Source of the DNA: Aequorivita todarodis
Lineage (GTDB): Bacteria > Bacteroidota > Bacteroidia > Flavobacteriales > Flavobacteriaceae
Reading direction: 5' to 3'
Assembly (NCBI RefSeq): GCF_028561335.1
Contig: NZ_JAQQTG010000016.1
Coordinates: forward strand, 129,704-193,703
DNA length: 64,000 nt
Position numbers and translations under genes: made by a program. The notes beneath the pieces are model-generated. The model ran no database searches. It was not told the origin of the DNA and saw nothing but the letters and a program-made list of their open reading frames with translations. Of this stretch, positions 1-7,435 are shown one piece after another. How positions within the stretch are numbered: position 1 is the stretch's first letter; every line of letters begins with the position of its first letter.

Positions 1-1420
1 CGCGAAACTCAAATTTGTTACCCGTAAAAGCAAAAGGGGAGGTTCTGTTTCTATCGGTGTTGTCCAGTAATATTTCCGGGATTTTTCCAACCACGTTAAG
101 CTTAAGATCGGTTTTTTCCTGTGGAGAAAGTTTGCCGCTGGTCACTTTTTCCAACTCATCCAACACTTCGGTCAATTGTGAACCAATAAACGCCGAAATT
201 ATGGCTGGAGGAGCCTCATTGGCGCCCAAACGGTGATCGTTACCTGCGCTGGCAATAGATGCCCTGATCAATTCCTCATGTTCGTTTACGGCCTTCAGTG
301 TATTGATGAAAAAGGTTAGAAACTGAAGATTCTTCATTGGCGTGCTTCCAGGGCCTAAAAGGTTCACGCCTGTATTGGTTGCCAAAGACCAGTTGTTGTG
401 TTTTCCACTTCCGTTTACGTTGGCAAATGGTTTTTCGTGAAACAAGACCTTAAAATTATGCTTATTGGCAATTTTGTGCATCAGGTCCATTAATAAGGAG
501 TTGTGGTCCACCGCCAAATTGGTTTCCTCAAAAATGGGTGCCAATTCAAATTGGTTTGGCGCAACTTCATTGTGGCGTGTTTTAACAGGAATGCCCAAAA
601 GCATGCACTCGGTTTCCAAATGGCGCATAAAATTCAAAACCCGGGCAGGAATAGACCCAAAATAATGGTCGTCCAACTGCTGTCCTTTTGCTGAGGAATG
701 GCCCAACAAGGTTCTTCCTGCCAAAGAAATATCTGGGCGGGATGCCGCCAAAGCACTATCGACCAAAAAATACTCTTGCTCCCAACCCAAAGTAGCATTT
801 ACCTTGGTCACGTTTTTATCGAAATATTTCGCTATTGCAGTTGCAGCATTATCCACCGATTGCAGCGCACGGAGCAATGGGGTTTTATAATCCAGTGCCT
901 CGCCTGTATAGGAAACAAAAACAGTGGGGATACACAATGTTGTACCATAAATAAATGCCGGCGAGGTTGGATCCCAAGCGGTGTAGCCACGCGCTTCAAA
1001 AGTATTTCTGATGCCGCCATGCGGAAAACTTGAGGCATCCGGTTCTTGTTGAACCAATTGCCCACCGCCAAATTTTTCGATCGCATGTCCATTCTCCATA
1101 GTTTCAAAAAAGGCGTCGTGCTTTTCAGCGGTAGCCCCAGTTAAAGGCTGAAACCAATGGGTATAGTGTGTAGCGCCCTTTGCAATGGCCCATTCTTTCA
1201 TTCCAGTTGAAATATGGTCAGCAATATGGCGTTCAATTTTTGAGCTATTTTCAATGGCATCCATAACACTCTTAAAAGAGTCTTTGGTTAGATACTGCCG
1301 CATGGCAGCTTCATTAAAAACGTTTTTTCCGAAGATCTCGGAACGTCTTTCTGGTTCAGTAACTGGCATGGGAAGCCTGTTGAAGGTTTCTTTAATGGCA
1401 TAAAATCGCAAGGTGGGCAT
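1..1420 (-). CDS. glnN: Glutamine synthetase type III, C-terminus beyond window
   Basis: ATP-dependent ligation of ammonia to glutamate, cytoplasmic. The reading frame runs open from an ATG at 1420 (MPTLRFYAIKETFNR) to the window edge, giving 473 N-terminal residues of a family usually about 730 long. Near the edge it reads DNTDRNRTSPFAFTGNKFEF, a hallmark of the GSIII catalytic domain, and near the N-terminus RRSEIFGKNVFNEAAMRQYL, the GSIII-specific N-domain. GSI and GSII lack this N-domain. The gene stands alone upstream of a leftward antiporter gene. Only truncation by the window is seen, no frameshift. Confidence 0.95.
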   Translation of the reverse strand, partial: MPTLRFYAIKETFNRLPMPVTEPERRSEIFGKNVFNEAAMRQYLTKDSFKSVMDAIENSSKIERHIADHISTGMKEWAIAKGATHYTHWFQPLTGATAEKHDAFFETMENGHAIEKFGGGQLVQQEPDASSFPHGGIRNTFEARGYTAWDPTSPAFIYGTTLCIPTVFVSYTGEALDYKTPLLRALQSVDNAATAIAKYFDKNVTKVNATLGWEQEYFLVDSALAASRPDISLAGRTLLGHSSAKGQQLDDHYFGSIPARVLNFMRHLETECMLLGIPVKTRHNEVAPNQFELAPIFEETNLAVDHNSLLMDLMHKIANKHNFKVLFHEKPFANVNGSGKHNNWSLATNTGVNLLGPGSTPMKNLQFLTFFINTLKAVNEHEELIRASIASAGNDHRLGANEAPPAIISAFIGSQLTEVLDELEKVTSGKLSPQEKTDLKLNVVGKIPEILLDNTDRNRTSPFAFTGNKFEFR

Positions 1421-1546
1421 AATATGTTTTTTAGGATTTGACAGCGCAAAAATAGAAAAAACACAAATACACCCCCTAAATTATAGCGATTAATTTATTA
1501 AAAATGACAAAAACTTATAAACACCCCCAAAAAAATAGGGGCAATT

Positions 1547-2512
1547 TTATTTTGAAGTTTGTTTTAGAATCGTCATCCCAATAAAAATTGCATACGCTGC
1601 AACCAATACAATTCCTCTTTTTCGGCCAAGCTGAAATGATTTTGGAAGAAATGCCAAGGGAAGTAAAACCGCGGCAAAACCAATCATCCAAAATATATCA
1701 TTGGTAAGCACCTCTTTGCTCTTCACCGCTATCGGCTGTATAATGGCCGTGATCCCCAAAACGGAGGAAATATTAAATATATTTGAACCTATAAGGTTTC
1801 CCAGTGAAATAGCCTTTTCCCTTTTAAGCGCCGCGATTACCGAAGCCGCAAGTTCAGGTATGCTCGTGCCAACAGCTATCATCGTTACGGCAATTACGCG
1901 TTCACTAACGCCAAAGCCTTCCGCCAATGAGACCGCTCCAGTAACCAAAAATTCACTTCCCGCATACAGTGCCGCCCCTCCAATTAATAGCCATAGCGCG
2001 ATCTTAAAATTGGAAGCTCGGGACAGACCTTCGTCAATACTGTCGTCCGTTGGTTCAGTACCTCTTGCCTTTCTGGCTCTTTTTATTAGTATCCAGAGAT
2101 ATACAAAGAGCATTAGCAGCAAAGCCACTCCCTCGGAACGGGATATCTGCATACCGCTTTTAAGAATAAAATACAGCGCGATGGAAAGAACCATCATTAC
2201 GGGCCAATTCAGCTTATAAAAATCCTTATCGATGGCCAAAGGCGCTATTACTGCCGTAATACCAAGCACCAATCCAATATTGGCGATATTCGAACCGATT
2301 ACATTGCCCAAGGAAATATCGGAGAACCCGTTGAGCGCAGCCTGCAAACTAACCAAAAGCTCTGGGGCGGAAGTGGCAAAAGAAACCACCGTAAGACCGA
2401 TGACCATTTTTGAAAGATGAAGTTTGAACGAAAGCGCTACAGAAGATCGCACTAAAAATTCGCCCCCCACTACCAATAAAACCAAACCGAGAAAAAGCTG
2501 TAAATAATCCAT
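1547..2512 (-). CDS. Calcium/sodium antiporter, CaCA family (YrbG-like)
   Basis: Inner-membrane exchanger of Ca2+ for Na+ or H+. The 321-residue protein is almost wholly hydrophobic with about ten membrane segments. It carries the two inverted alpha-repeats that define the family: TSAPELLVSLQAAL...GNVIGSNIANIGLVLG near residues 45-85 and TSIPELAASVIAAL...GNLIGSNIFNISSVLG near 210-250, with the ion-binding Glu and Asn in each. The charged loop between the halves is short, as in bacterial members. It is monocistronic, and the ion specificity cannot be read from sequence. Confidence 0.92.
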   Translation of the reverse strand: MDYLQLFLGLVLLVVGGEFLVRSSVALSFKLHLSKMVIGLTVVSFATSAPELLVSLQAALNGFSDISLGNVIGSNIANIGLVLGITAVIAPLAIDKDFYKLNWPVMMVLSIALYFILKSGMQISRSEGVALLLMLFVYLWILIKRARKARGTEPTDDSIDEGLSRASNFKIALWLLIGGAALYAGSEFLVTGAVSLAEGFGVSERVIAVTMIAVGTSIPELAASVIAALKREKAISLGNLIGSNIFNISSVLGITAIIQPIAVKSKEVLTNDIFWMIGFAAVLLPLAFLPKSFQLGRKRGIVLVAAYAIFIGMTILKQTSK

Positions 2513-2649
2513 AAAAATATAAATGCCAGCGAAGATACTAAATGCAAAAAAGAATTAGTTGTATATTTGTTACTATCCCCAAATTTTTAATTTTCTTAAA
2601 CGTCCACCAATTCTATCTTTTTGGACTAATTTTTAATTTATATATAATT

Positions 2650-3546
2650 ATGGAAACCAATATTAAGAGAGCAATTCAAAATCTTTCGTTTTTTCCCGTT
2701 CTGGTGCTTTTCAGTTTTTTACTGCTTTCATTCAGTACAAAACGTGCATTCACCACGACTTTAGAAAACAATTCCGTTACAAAAAAACAAATAACCGTAA
2801 TGATTACTAAAAAAACGACTCTTGAGGAGCTTCAAAAGATCAAAGAACAACTGAAAGAAGAAGGACTGGGTTTTGACTATTCAGACGTAGTTTACAATGA
2901 AAAAGATGAAATAATTTCAATCTCCATTCGCTATAAAGACGCAAATAACAACTCTGGAAACTATAGCGTGAGCAGCAAAAATCCCATAAATGATATCATA
3001 ATTGTTTCGGAAGGCGGCAGGATTTCAGTTAAAAGTGCGGGCAGTTCAAATCAAGCATTCATTAGTCAAGGAAACACTGGACGGGTTCCAAACGACACTG
3101 AAAAATCGCATATGGATCGCCGGGAAGCTATGAGGCAAAAAAGCGAGCAGATGCAAAAGGAAATGGAAGCCCAAATGAACGCAATGAAAGAAAGGCAGGC
3201 TGAAATGGAGATGCGCATGCAAAAACGAAGAGATAGCTTGAGCAGGTTAAAAAAATATCCAGTAAAAAGCGCTATGGACTTTACTGGACCTTCGCGCCTA
3301 ATAACAAAGAATACGACCAATTCGGAATTGCTTGGGCTTCAAAATAGCTATGACGCGGAAAACATTTCTTTTTATTATAAAGATTTAGAGCGAAACGACA
3401 AAAATGAAATAACACATATATCAATCACCATAGACAATCGAAACGGATCGGTTTCTACCTCAACATTTGGCAATGGCAATGAGCCCATAAAAAACATTAC
3501 CTTGGCTGTAGATAAAAAGCACACAATTATGAAAAACACCGAATAA
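2650..3546 (+). CDS. Membrane-anchored protein with duplicated domain around a coiled coil
   Basis: Function not recognised. The ATG at 2650 (METNIKRAIQN) is preferred because an upstream in-frame ATG at 2542 would add a leader rich in F, I and Y. Residues about 10-30 form a single membrane segment or uncleaved signal. Two copies of a domain of roughly 75 residues follow, one from MITKKTTLEELQKIKEQL and one from LITKNTTNSELLGLQN. They share the pattern ITK-x-TT...EL...F-Y-x-D...N-x-K-x-EI...ISI...G...S...PI-x-xI. Between them lies a Met/Glu/Arg-rich stretch (about residues 155-195) predicted to be a coiled coil. Similar segments are found at the C-termini of Bacteroidota M56 (BlaR1-like) peptidases, but no peptidase motif is present here. 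It may therefore be a stand-alone sensor or partner domain (inference). Confidence 0.7.
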   Translation: METNIKRAIQNLSFFPVLVLFSFLLLSFSTKRAFTTTLENNSVTKKQITVMITKKTTLEELQKIKEQLKEEGLGFDYSDVVYNEKDEIISISIRYKDANNNSGNYSVSSKNPINDIIIVSEGGRISVKSAGSSNQAFISQGNTGRVPNDTEKSHMDRREAMRQKSEQMQKEMEAQMNAMKERQAEMEMRMQKRRDSLSRLKKYPVKSAMDFTGPSRLITKNTTNSELLGLQNSYDAENISFYYKDLERNDKNEITHISITIDNRNGSVSTSTFGNGNEPIKNITLAVDKKHTIMKNTE

Positions 3547-3612
3547 GTTTTAACATCGTTTTTAAAAAATATCCAATCACTTTGCTTAATTTCAAAAGAA
3601 ATTTAATTTAGG

Positions 3613-3765
3613 ATGAAAAAGAAATTCTTTAGATTTTTGGCAAAACTCAACAAGAAAATCCTGCCCAGTTTTACAAAAAAAGAAGTTGATCTATCTAAAG
3701 CATCCAAACTTCAAATGGCGCTATTTGCGTATAGATTATGGGTTACAAAGAATGCTTTGGATTAA
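3613..3765 (+). CDS. Conserved 50-residue basic protein, convergent with apt
   Basis: A 50-codon frame from ATG 3613 reads MKKKFFRFLAKLNKKILPSF then TKKEVDLSKASKLQMALFAY, ending RLWVTKNALD. From memory, this matches a tiny protein widespread in Flavobacteriaceae that is sometimes labelled 'SsrA-binding protein', a name with no obvious sequence basis. It is strongly basic at the N-terminus with an amphipathic helix in the middle. Its TAA overlaps the apt stop codon on the other strand inside TTAA, so the two genes meet tail to tail. The function is unknown. Confidence 0.75.
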   Translation: MKKKFFRFLAKLNKKILPSFTKKEVDLSKASKLQMALFAYRLWVTKNALD

Positions 3766-4274
3766 TATTTCAACAATGATTGGACAGAATGGGCCCGTAA
3801 TTTTTTAATTCCGTTTAAAAACTCAAGTTCGAGCAAAAAGTTGCACTGCACAATCTCTCCGCCCAATTGTTCAATTAAATTACACGCGGCCCGCGCCGTT
3901 CCGCCTGTTGCCAAAACATCATCGTGCAATAACACCCGCTCTCCTTTTTTAATTGCATCTTCGTGAATTTCAAGGGCGTCCATTCCGTACTCCAATAGAT
4001 ATGGCTCTTTTAACGTATTGTACGGAAGCTTACCCGGTTTTCTGATGGGCACAAATCCCGCATTGAGCTTTTGAGCCAAGAGCGTTCCGAAGAAAAAACC
4101 GCGTGACTCTATAGCTGCAACTTTATCAATCTTTTGACCCGCTATCAGTGCCGTCAATTGCTGCAAGCAACTTTCCATTGCGGCGCTATTGGCAAGCAAT
4201 GGCGTAATGTCCTTAAAGTGGACTCCAGCTTTTGGAAAATCTTCAATATTCCGTATATATTCAGATAAATTCAT
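3762..4274 (-). CDS. apt: Adenine phosphoribosyltransferase
   Basis: Purine salvage in the cytoplasm: adenine plus PRPP to AMP. The 170-residue length is typical. The protein begins with the APRT signature FPKAGVHFKDITPLL, has the base-binding segment AAIESRGFFFG, and has the PRPP loop LLHDDVLATGGTARAA (about residues 117-132). A divergent tRNA-Arg transcription unit starts just upstream, so the two promoters share about 50 bp. Confidence 0.97.
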   Translation of the reverse strand: MNLSEYIRNIEDFPKAGVHFKDITPLLANSAAMESCLQQLTALIAGQKIDKVAAIESRGFFFGTLLAQKLNAGFVPIRKPGKLPYNTLKEPYLLEYGMDALEIHEDAIKKGERVLLHDDVLATGGTARAACNLIEQLGGEIVQCNFLLELEFLNGIKKLRAHSVQSLLKY

Positions 4275-4291
4275 TTTTTTACAAGTATTAA

Positions 4292-4323
4292 TTTGCCTTG
4301 CAAGTTAAAAAGAAATATATTTG
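4292..4323 (+). promoter_or_regulatory. Bacteroidota-type promoter of the tRNA-Arg array
   Basis: TTTG at 4292-4295 and TATATTTG at 4316-4323 are separated by 20 bp. This matches the Bacteroidota -33/-7 consensus (TTTG and TAnnTTTG). The predicted start lies about 25 bp before the first tRNA-like copy. No other obvious promoter precedes the true tRNA, which suggests one transcript for all three units. Confidence 0.65.
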
Positions 4324-4348
4324 CACCCGCTTAAAGCGAAATTAATTC

Positions 4349-4449
4349 GGCCTTGTGGCGCATCCCGATAGCTATCGGGAGAATAGCGCACCCCGAACTC
4401 GATTCGGGAAGGTTCCAGGTTTCCCCGAAGCGTCGGGGCTGGCAAGACC
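4349..4449 (+). pseudogene. tRNA-Arg-like copy 1 with hairpins in the arms
   Basis: Aligned with the true tRNA at 4625, the copy keeps acceptor GGCCTTG, the TG linker, D-stem GCGC/GCGC, variable AGGTT, T-stem CCAG/CTGG and a 3' acceptor strand CAAGACC (one C-A mismatch). Three segments differ. The D-loop gains TCCCGATAGCTATCGGGA, the whole anticodon arm is replaced by a CCCGAA...TTCGGG hairpin, and the T-loop gains CCCCGAAGCGTCGGGG. No normal TTCGAA-type T-loop remains, so translation activity is unlikely. Processing by RNase P remains possible because the acceptor and T stems persist. Confidence 0.8.
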
Positions 4450-4486
4450 GCAAAAAACTGCGAAGTTTTAAAAAATCTGAAATAAT

Positions 4487-4587
4487 GGCCTTGTGGCGCA
4501 TCCCGATAGCTATCGGGAGAATAGCGCACCCCGAACTCGATTCGGGAAGGCTCCAGGTTTCCCCGAAGCGTCGGGGCTGGCAAGACC
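4487..4587 (+). pseudogene. tRNA-Arg-like copy 2 with hairpins in the arms
   Basis: It is identical to copy 1 except C4551 for T4413 in the variable region, which reads AGGCT instead of AGGTT. The same three hairpins sit in the D-loop, anticodon arm and T-loop. The near identity of the copies means the hairpins were present before the last duplication, or that the copies are being homogenised. Confidence 0.8.
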
Positions 4588-4624
4588 GCAAAAAACTGCG
4601 AAGTTTTAAAAAATCTGAAATAAT

Positions 4625-4698
4625 GGCCTTGTGGCGCAACTGAATAGCGCACCTGATTACGGCTCAGGAGGTTCCAGGTTTGAATCCTGGCAAGGTCA
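4625..4698 (+). tRNA. tRNA-Arg (anticodon ACG)
   Basis: A full cloverleaf is visible. Acceptor GGCCTTG (4625-4631) pairs with CAAGGTC (4691-4697), with one G-T wobble. The D-stem is GCGC/GCGC, the anticodon stem CCTGA/TCAGG encloses TTACGGC, and the T-stem CCAGG/CCTGG encloses TTTGAAT. The discriminator is A4698. ACG at 4659-4661 reads CGU and, after deamination of A34, CGC and CGA. The CCA end is not encoded. It is the last unit of the array started by the promoter at 4316. Confidence 0.95.
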
Positions 4699-4708
4699 CA
4701 AAAAACAG

Positions 4709-4738
4709 AAAACCACGTTCCAAAAGACGTGGTTTTTT
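4709..4738 (+). terminator. Rho-independent terminator of the tRNA-Arg array
   Basis: Stem AAAACCACG (4709-4717) pairs with CGTGGTTTT (4728-4736), followed by a short T run. It lies 10 bp after the tRNA. Confidence 0.85.
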
Positions 4739-4805
4739 CATTTTCTTTCTTGAACTTATCAAGAATATATTGATTGCTACTGCTGTTCCAATATTTTTAG
4801 AAGTT

Positions 4806-5081
4806 CTAAATTATCTCAGCGCTCAACCCAGCTTCCAAAAGCATCGAGCAACGCGGTTTTAATTCGTTAAATTCTCCTGTTTTCACGGTACATTTTCCTT
4901 TATAATGCACAATAATCGAGCATTGCTCGGCCTGTTCTGGGGTATGTTCGCAAGCGAAAATTAGGCTATTAATAACGTGATCAAACGTGTTTACATCATC
5001 ATTGTAAAGCACAATTTCATTGAGATTGCTCTCCTTTTCTGCAACCTCTACCTCTTCTTGGATTTTTTCTCTGGTACTCAT
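4806..5081 (-). CDS. clpS: ATP-dependent Clp protease adaptor ClpS
   Basis: Delivers N-degron substrates to ClpAP/ClpCP. The 91-residue protein has a flexible charged N-terminal tail, then EIVLYNDDVNTFDHVI (about residues 22-37) with the N-degron pocket residues N and D. The helix HTPEQAEQCSIIVHYKGKC and a GLSAEI C-terminus follow. It is the last gene of the leftward run from 10943, after prmA. Confidence 0.95.
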   Translation of the reverse strand: MSTREKIQEEVEVAEKESNLNEIVLYNDDVNTFDHVINSLIFACEHTPEQAEQCSIIVHYKGKCTVKTGEFNELKPRCSMLLEAGLSAEII

Positions 5082-5119
5082 ACTATCGTTTGTAAAATTC
5101 CTAATACAAATGAAATTTA

Positions 5120-5947
5120 CTAAATTTTAAACTTAGCCGCAACCCATTTGTTTTTCTCCTTGTTTTCAACGAAGGTAAAACCCAGATTATTGCAAGCTTC
5201 TTTAATAATTGGCAAATCCTCATTATAAAATCCGCTTAGGTAAAGTTCCCCACCCTTATCCAAACAGTTTCGGTAGGCCTCCATATCGTTCAAGAGAATA
5301 TTTCGGTTGATGTTGGCAATAATCACGTCATATTTTTTGCCGTCCAGCAGTGAGGCATCGCCCAGAAATACTGAAATATTATTGCATTGGTTTCTTTGAA
5401 TATTTTCCAAGGAATTCTCAAAACACCACTTGTCAATATCAATGGCATCCAGTTTTGAAGCGCCGCGCATTTCTGCCAAAATTGCCAAAACCGCGGTGCC
5501 GCAACCCATGTCGAGCACCGTTTTCCCCTTAAAAGCGTTTTCCAAAATAAACTGGAGCATCATAAAAGTAGTTTCGTGGTGGCCCGTTCCGAAGGACATT
5601 TTTGGCTCGATTACTATTTCGTATTCAAAATTTTTATTTGGGTGAAATGGTGCGCGAACGGTACATTTTCCGTCAACTTCAATGGGGTCGAAGTTCTTTT
5701 CCCATTCAGAATTCCAGTTGATTTGTTCTATTTCTGAAAAAGTATATTCTATTTTAAATTCCTCAGAATTTAAAATATGAATGTCATCCAAAATATTTTG
5801 GTTCCATTCTTCCTTTTGGATGTAAGCCGTAACGCCTTCCTCGGTTTCAACAAAACTTTCAAAACCGGCATACCCCAATTCGGCAATCAAAATTTCGGTA
5901 CCTGGTTGGAGCGGGCTCACTTTAAAAATGTATTCTATATAATTCAT
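5120..5947 (-). CDS. prmA: Ribosomal protein L11 methyltransferase
   Basis: Transfers methyl groups from S-adenosylmethionine to ribosomal protein L11. The 275-residue protein has a small N-terminal substrate-recognition domain and a class I methyltransferase fold. Visible motifs are MSFGTGHHETTFMML, the SAM loop TVLDMGCGTAVLAI (about residues 143-156), the acidic IDIDKWC strand and VIIANINRNIL (motif IV). It is followed 38 bp later by clpS, a pairing common in Bacteroidota. Confidence 0.96.
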   Translation of the reverse strand: MNYIEYIFKVSPLQPGTEILIAELGYAGFESFVETEEGVTAYIQKEEWNQNILDDIHILNSEEFKIEYTFSEIEQINWNSEWEKNFDPIEVDGKCTVRAPFHPNKNFEYEIVIEPKMSFGTGHHETTFMMLQFILENAFKGKTVLDMGCGTAVLAILAEMRGASKLDAIDIDKWCFENSLENIQRNQCNNISVFLGDASLLDGKKYDVIIANINRNILLNDMEAYRNCLDKGGELYLSGFYNEDLPIIKEACNNLGFTFVENKEKNKWVAAKFKI

Positions 5948-5975
5948 AGTTTTTTAAAAATTCGAAATTACAAGT

Positions 5976-6062
5976 ACCAAATCCCAAATAAATTCCAAAA
6001 AACCAAAAAACAAATCTCAAACTTGGGATTTGGAATTTGGAATTTGGGATTTGGGATTTGGT
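5976..6062. repeat. Imperfect hairpin of repeated TTTGGGATTTGG words
   Basis: CCAAATCCCAAAT and AATTCCAAA (5977-5999) face several copies of GGAATTTGG and GGGATTTGG (6024-6061), forming a long A/T-rich hairpin between tpiA and prmA. Similar words recur near 10290, 15440 and 17040. Confidence 0.7.
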
Positions 6063-6090
6063 TTTGTGGTGCTTTAGATTAATTGTGTAC

Positions 6091-6846
6091 TTACTTTTCG
6101 AAGGAATTTACAATTTTCATAAAACTCTCAACCTTTAGCGAAGCTCCGCCAATAAGGCCTCCGTCCACATCATTCTGCCCAAAGATTTCACTGGCGTTGT
6201 CTGGCTTTACACTTCCACCGTAGAGGATTGAAACCTCATCGGCTATTTCTTTTGAATAATTTTCAGCAAGGGTCTTTCTTATGAATTTGTGCATTTCCTG
6301 AGCCTGCTCGGGGCTTGCGGTTTCACCAGTTCCTATTGCCCAAACAGGTTCGTAAGCAATAATAATATTTTCCCAAGCTTCGTCAGCAATATGGAAAAGA
6401 CCTTCGGAAAGTTGCGTTTTTATCAATTCGAAATGGCTTCCTTTTTTTCGGTCGTCCAATTCCTCACCGATACAGAAAATAATGGTCATTTCGTTTTCGA
6501 GCGCCGTATTTACTTTTTCGGCAAGTATGGCGCTGTCTTCATTAAAATATGCACGTCGCTCGCTATGGCCCAAAATAACGGTGCTTGCCCCAACACTTTT
6601 CAGCATTTTTGCGGAAATTTCACCCGTAAAAGCGCCTTCATTGCTCTGGTGCATATTCTGTGCGGCAAGCGCTACGGGATGCTCGCGCAAAGACCGGAAG
6701 GTATGGTTCAAACTCGTAAACGGCGGGGCTATCATAACCACTACATCTTCTGGAAATACCTGCTTTTTCAATTCTACCAAAAACATTTCGGTCTCGGCCA
6801 AATCGTTGTTCATTTTCCAATTTCCAGCTACTATTTTTTTTCTCAT
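6091..6846 (-). CDS. tpiA: Triose-phosphate isomerase
   Basis: Interconverts dihydroxyacetone phosphate and glyceraldehyde 3-phosphate in glycolysis. The protein starts MRKKIVAGNWKMNNDL with active-site N and K. It carries the catalytic His in ILGHSERR, the catalytic Glu in AYEPVWAIGTG, and the phosphate loop SILYGGSVKPDNA. The ATG at 6846 matches the usual family start. A second in-frame ATG at 6852 exists only because a palindromic element (6851-6870) abuts the gene. A GAPDH gene lies elsewhere in the window at 39634. Confidence 0.96.
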   Translation of the reverse strand: MRKKIVAGNWKMNNDLAETEMFLVELKKQVFPEDVVVMIAPPFTSLNHTFRSLREHPVALAAQNMHQSNEGAFTGEISAKMLKSVGASTVILGHSERRAYFNEDSAILAEKVNTALENEMTIIFCIGEELDDRKKGSHFELIKTQLSEGLFHIADEAWENIIIAYEPVWAIGTGETASPEQAQEMHKFIRKTLAENYSKEIADEVSILYGGSVKPDNASEIFGQNDVDGGLIGGASLKVESFMKIVNSFEK

Positions 6847-6850
6847 AGTC

Positions 6851-6870
6851 ATGCCCGCGAAGGCGGGTAT
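6851..6870. repeat. CCCGC/GCGGG palindromic element at the tpiA start
   Basis: ATGCCCGC-GAAG-GCGGGTAT forms an 8-bp stem with a tetraloop directly upstream of tpiA. It is of the same type as the element inside the RidA-family gene at 52121. Confidence 0.7.
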
Positions 6871-6880
6871 CTTTTTAATA

Positions 6881-7360
6881 TTAGTTATTCAGTTCTTTTA
6901 AAAGATTTTCATCATTAGTTTCAATGGCTTTGTAAAGGCTGATTTCGCCTTCGGCATTCACAACCATATATCTGGGAATCCAGTCCAAATCTATGGAAGA
7001 ACAAAAATCGCCCTTCCACCCTGCGGGTATAAAATAGTTTTCGCCCACAACGCCGTACTTTTCAATGCCGTGCTTCCAACTCTTCGTTTCTTTATCCAAG
7101 GAAAGGAAAAGAAAAACAACTTCCGGGTTTTCCTCCCGCAGCTTTTGCACCTTCGGCATTCCCTCGATACAGTCCTTGCACCAACTGGCCCAAACGTCTA
7201 TAAAAACAGTCTTGCCTTTGTACTGTTGAAGTATTTCTGAAAAGCTTATTTCCACATTATTTTCAGAAAGAAACTTTTCGTTCAAGGCTGCTTCGGAAAA
7301 GGATTTTTGCTGGGCTTGTGCAAAGCCTACAAATAAAAGTAAGGCAATTAGTGTTTTCAT
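6881..7360 (-). CDS. TlpA-like periplasmic thiol-disulfide oxidoreductase
   Basis: Thioredoxin-fold redox protein exported to the periplasm. The 159-residue precursor has a clear signal peptide (MKTLIALLLFVGFAQA) and a CxxC active site in VWASWCKDCIEGMPKVQ (about residues 57-73). The cis-Pro region is WIPRYMVVN. It is short for the TlpA family. It sits between the DppB-like permease and tpiA in the leftward run, and its partner is unknown. Confidence 0.85.
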   Translation of the reverse strand: MKTLIALLLFVGFAQAQQKSFSEAALNEKFLSENNVEISFSEILQQYKGKTVFIDVWASWCKDCIEGMPKVQKLREENPEVVFLFLSLDKETKSWKHGIEKYGVVGENYFIPAGWKGDFCSSIDLDWIPRYMVVNAEGEISLYKAIETNDENLLKELNN

Positions 7361-7435
7361 AAAAAATTGTTTTATCTACTGATTAAAGGGCACGCGATAA
7401 ATCGCGAGCCTACAAGACTGGTTACTGCTTACTGA

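Larger units (their letters stand above)
4349..4624 (+). repeat. Two tandem 138-bp units preceding tRNA-Arg
   Basis: Two units of exactly 138 bp (4349-4486 and 4487-4624) differ at one base, T4413 versus C4551. Each holds a tRNA-like segment of about 101 bp and a linker of about 37 bp. The real tRNA begins exactly 138 bp after the start of the second unit, in register. The array therefore probably arose by tandem duplication of a tRNA plus linker. Confidence 0.9.

Noticed and set aside
4349-4624. Possible CRISPR array or attachment site
   Set aside because: Only two full copies, no spacers, and the sequence aligns with the adjacent tRNA. No integrase gene is near.
4305-4652. Several overlapping ORFs of about 100 codons on both strands
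   Set aside because: They exist only because the 138-bp units repeat in frame (138 is a multiple of 3). Their peptides are themselves tandem copies, and the DNA is tRNA-like.
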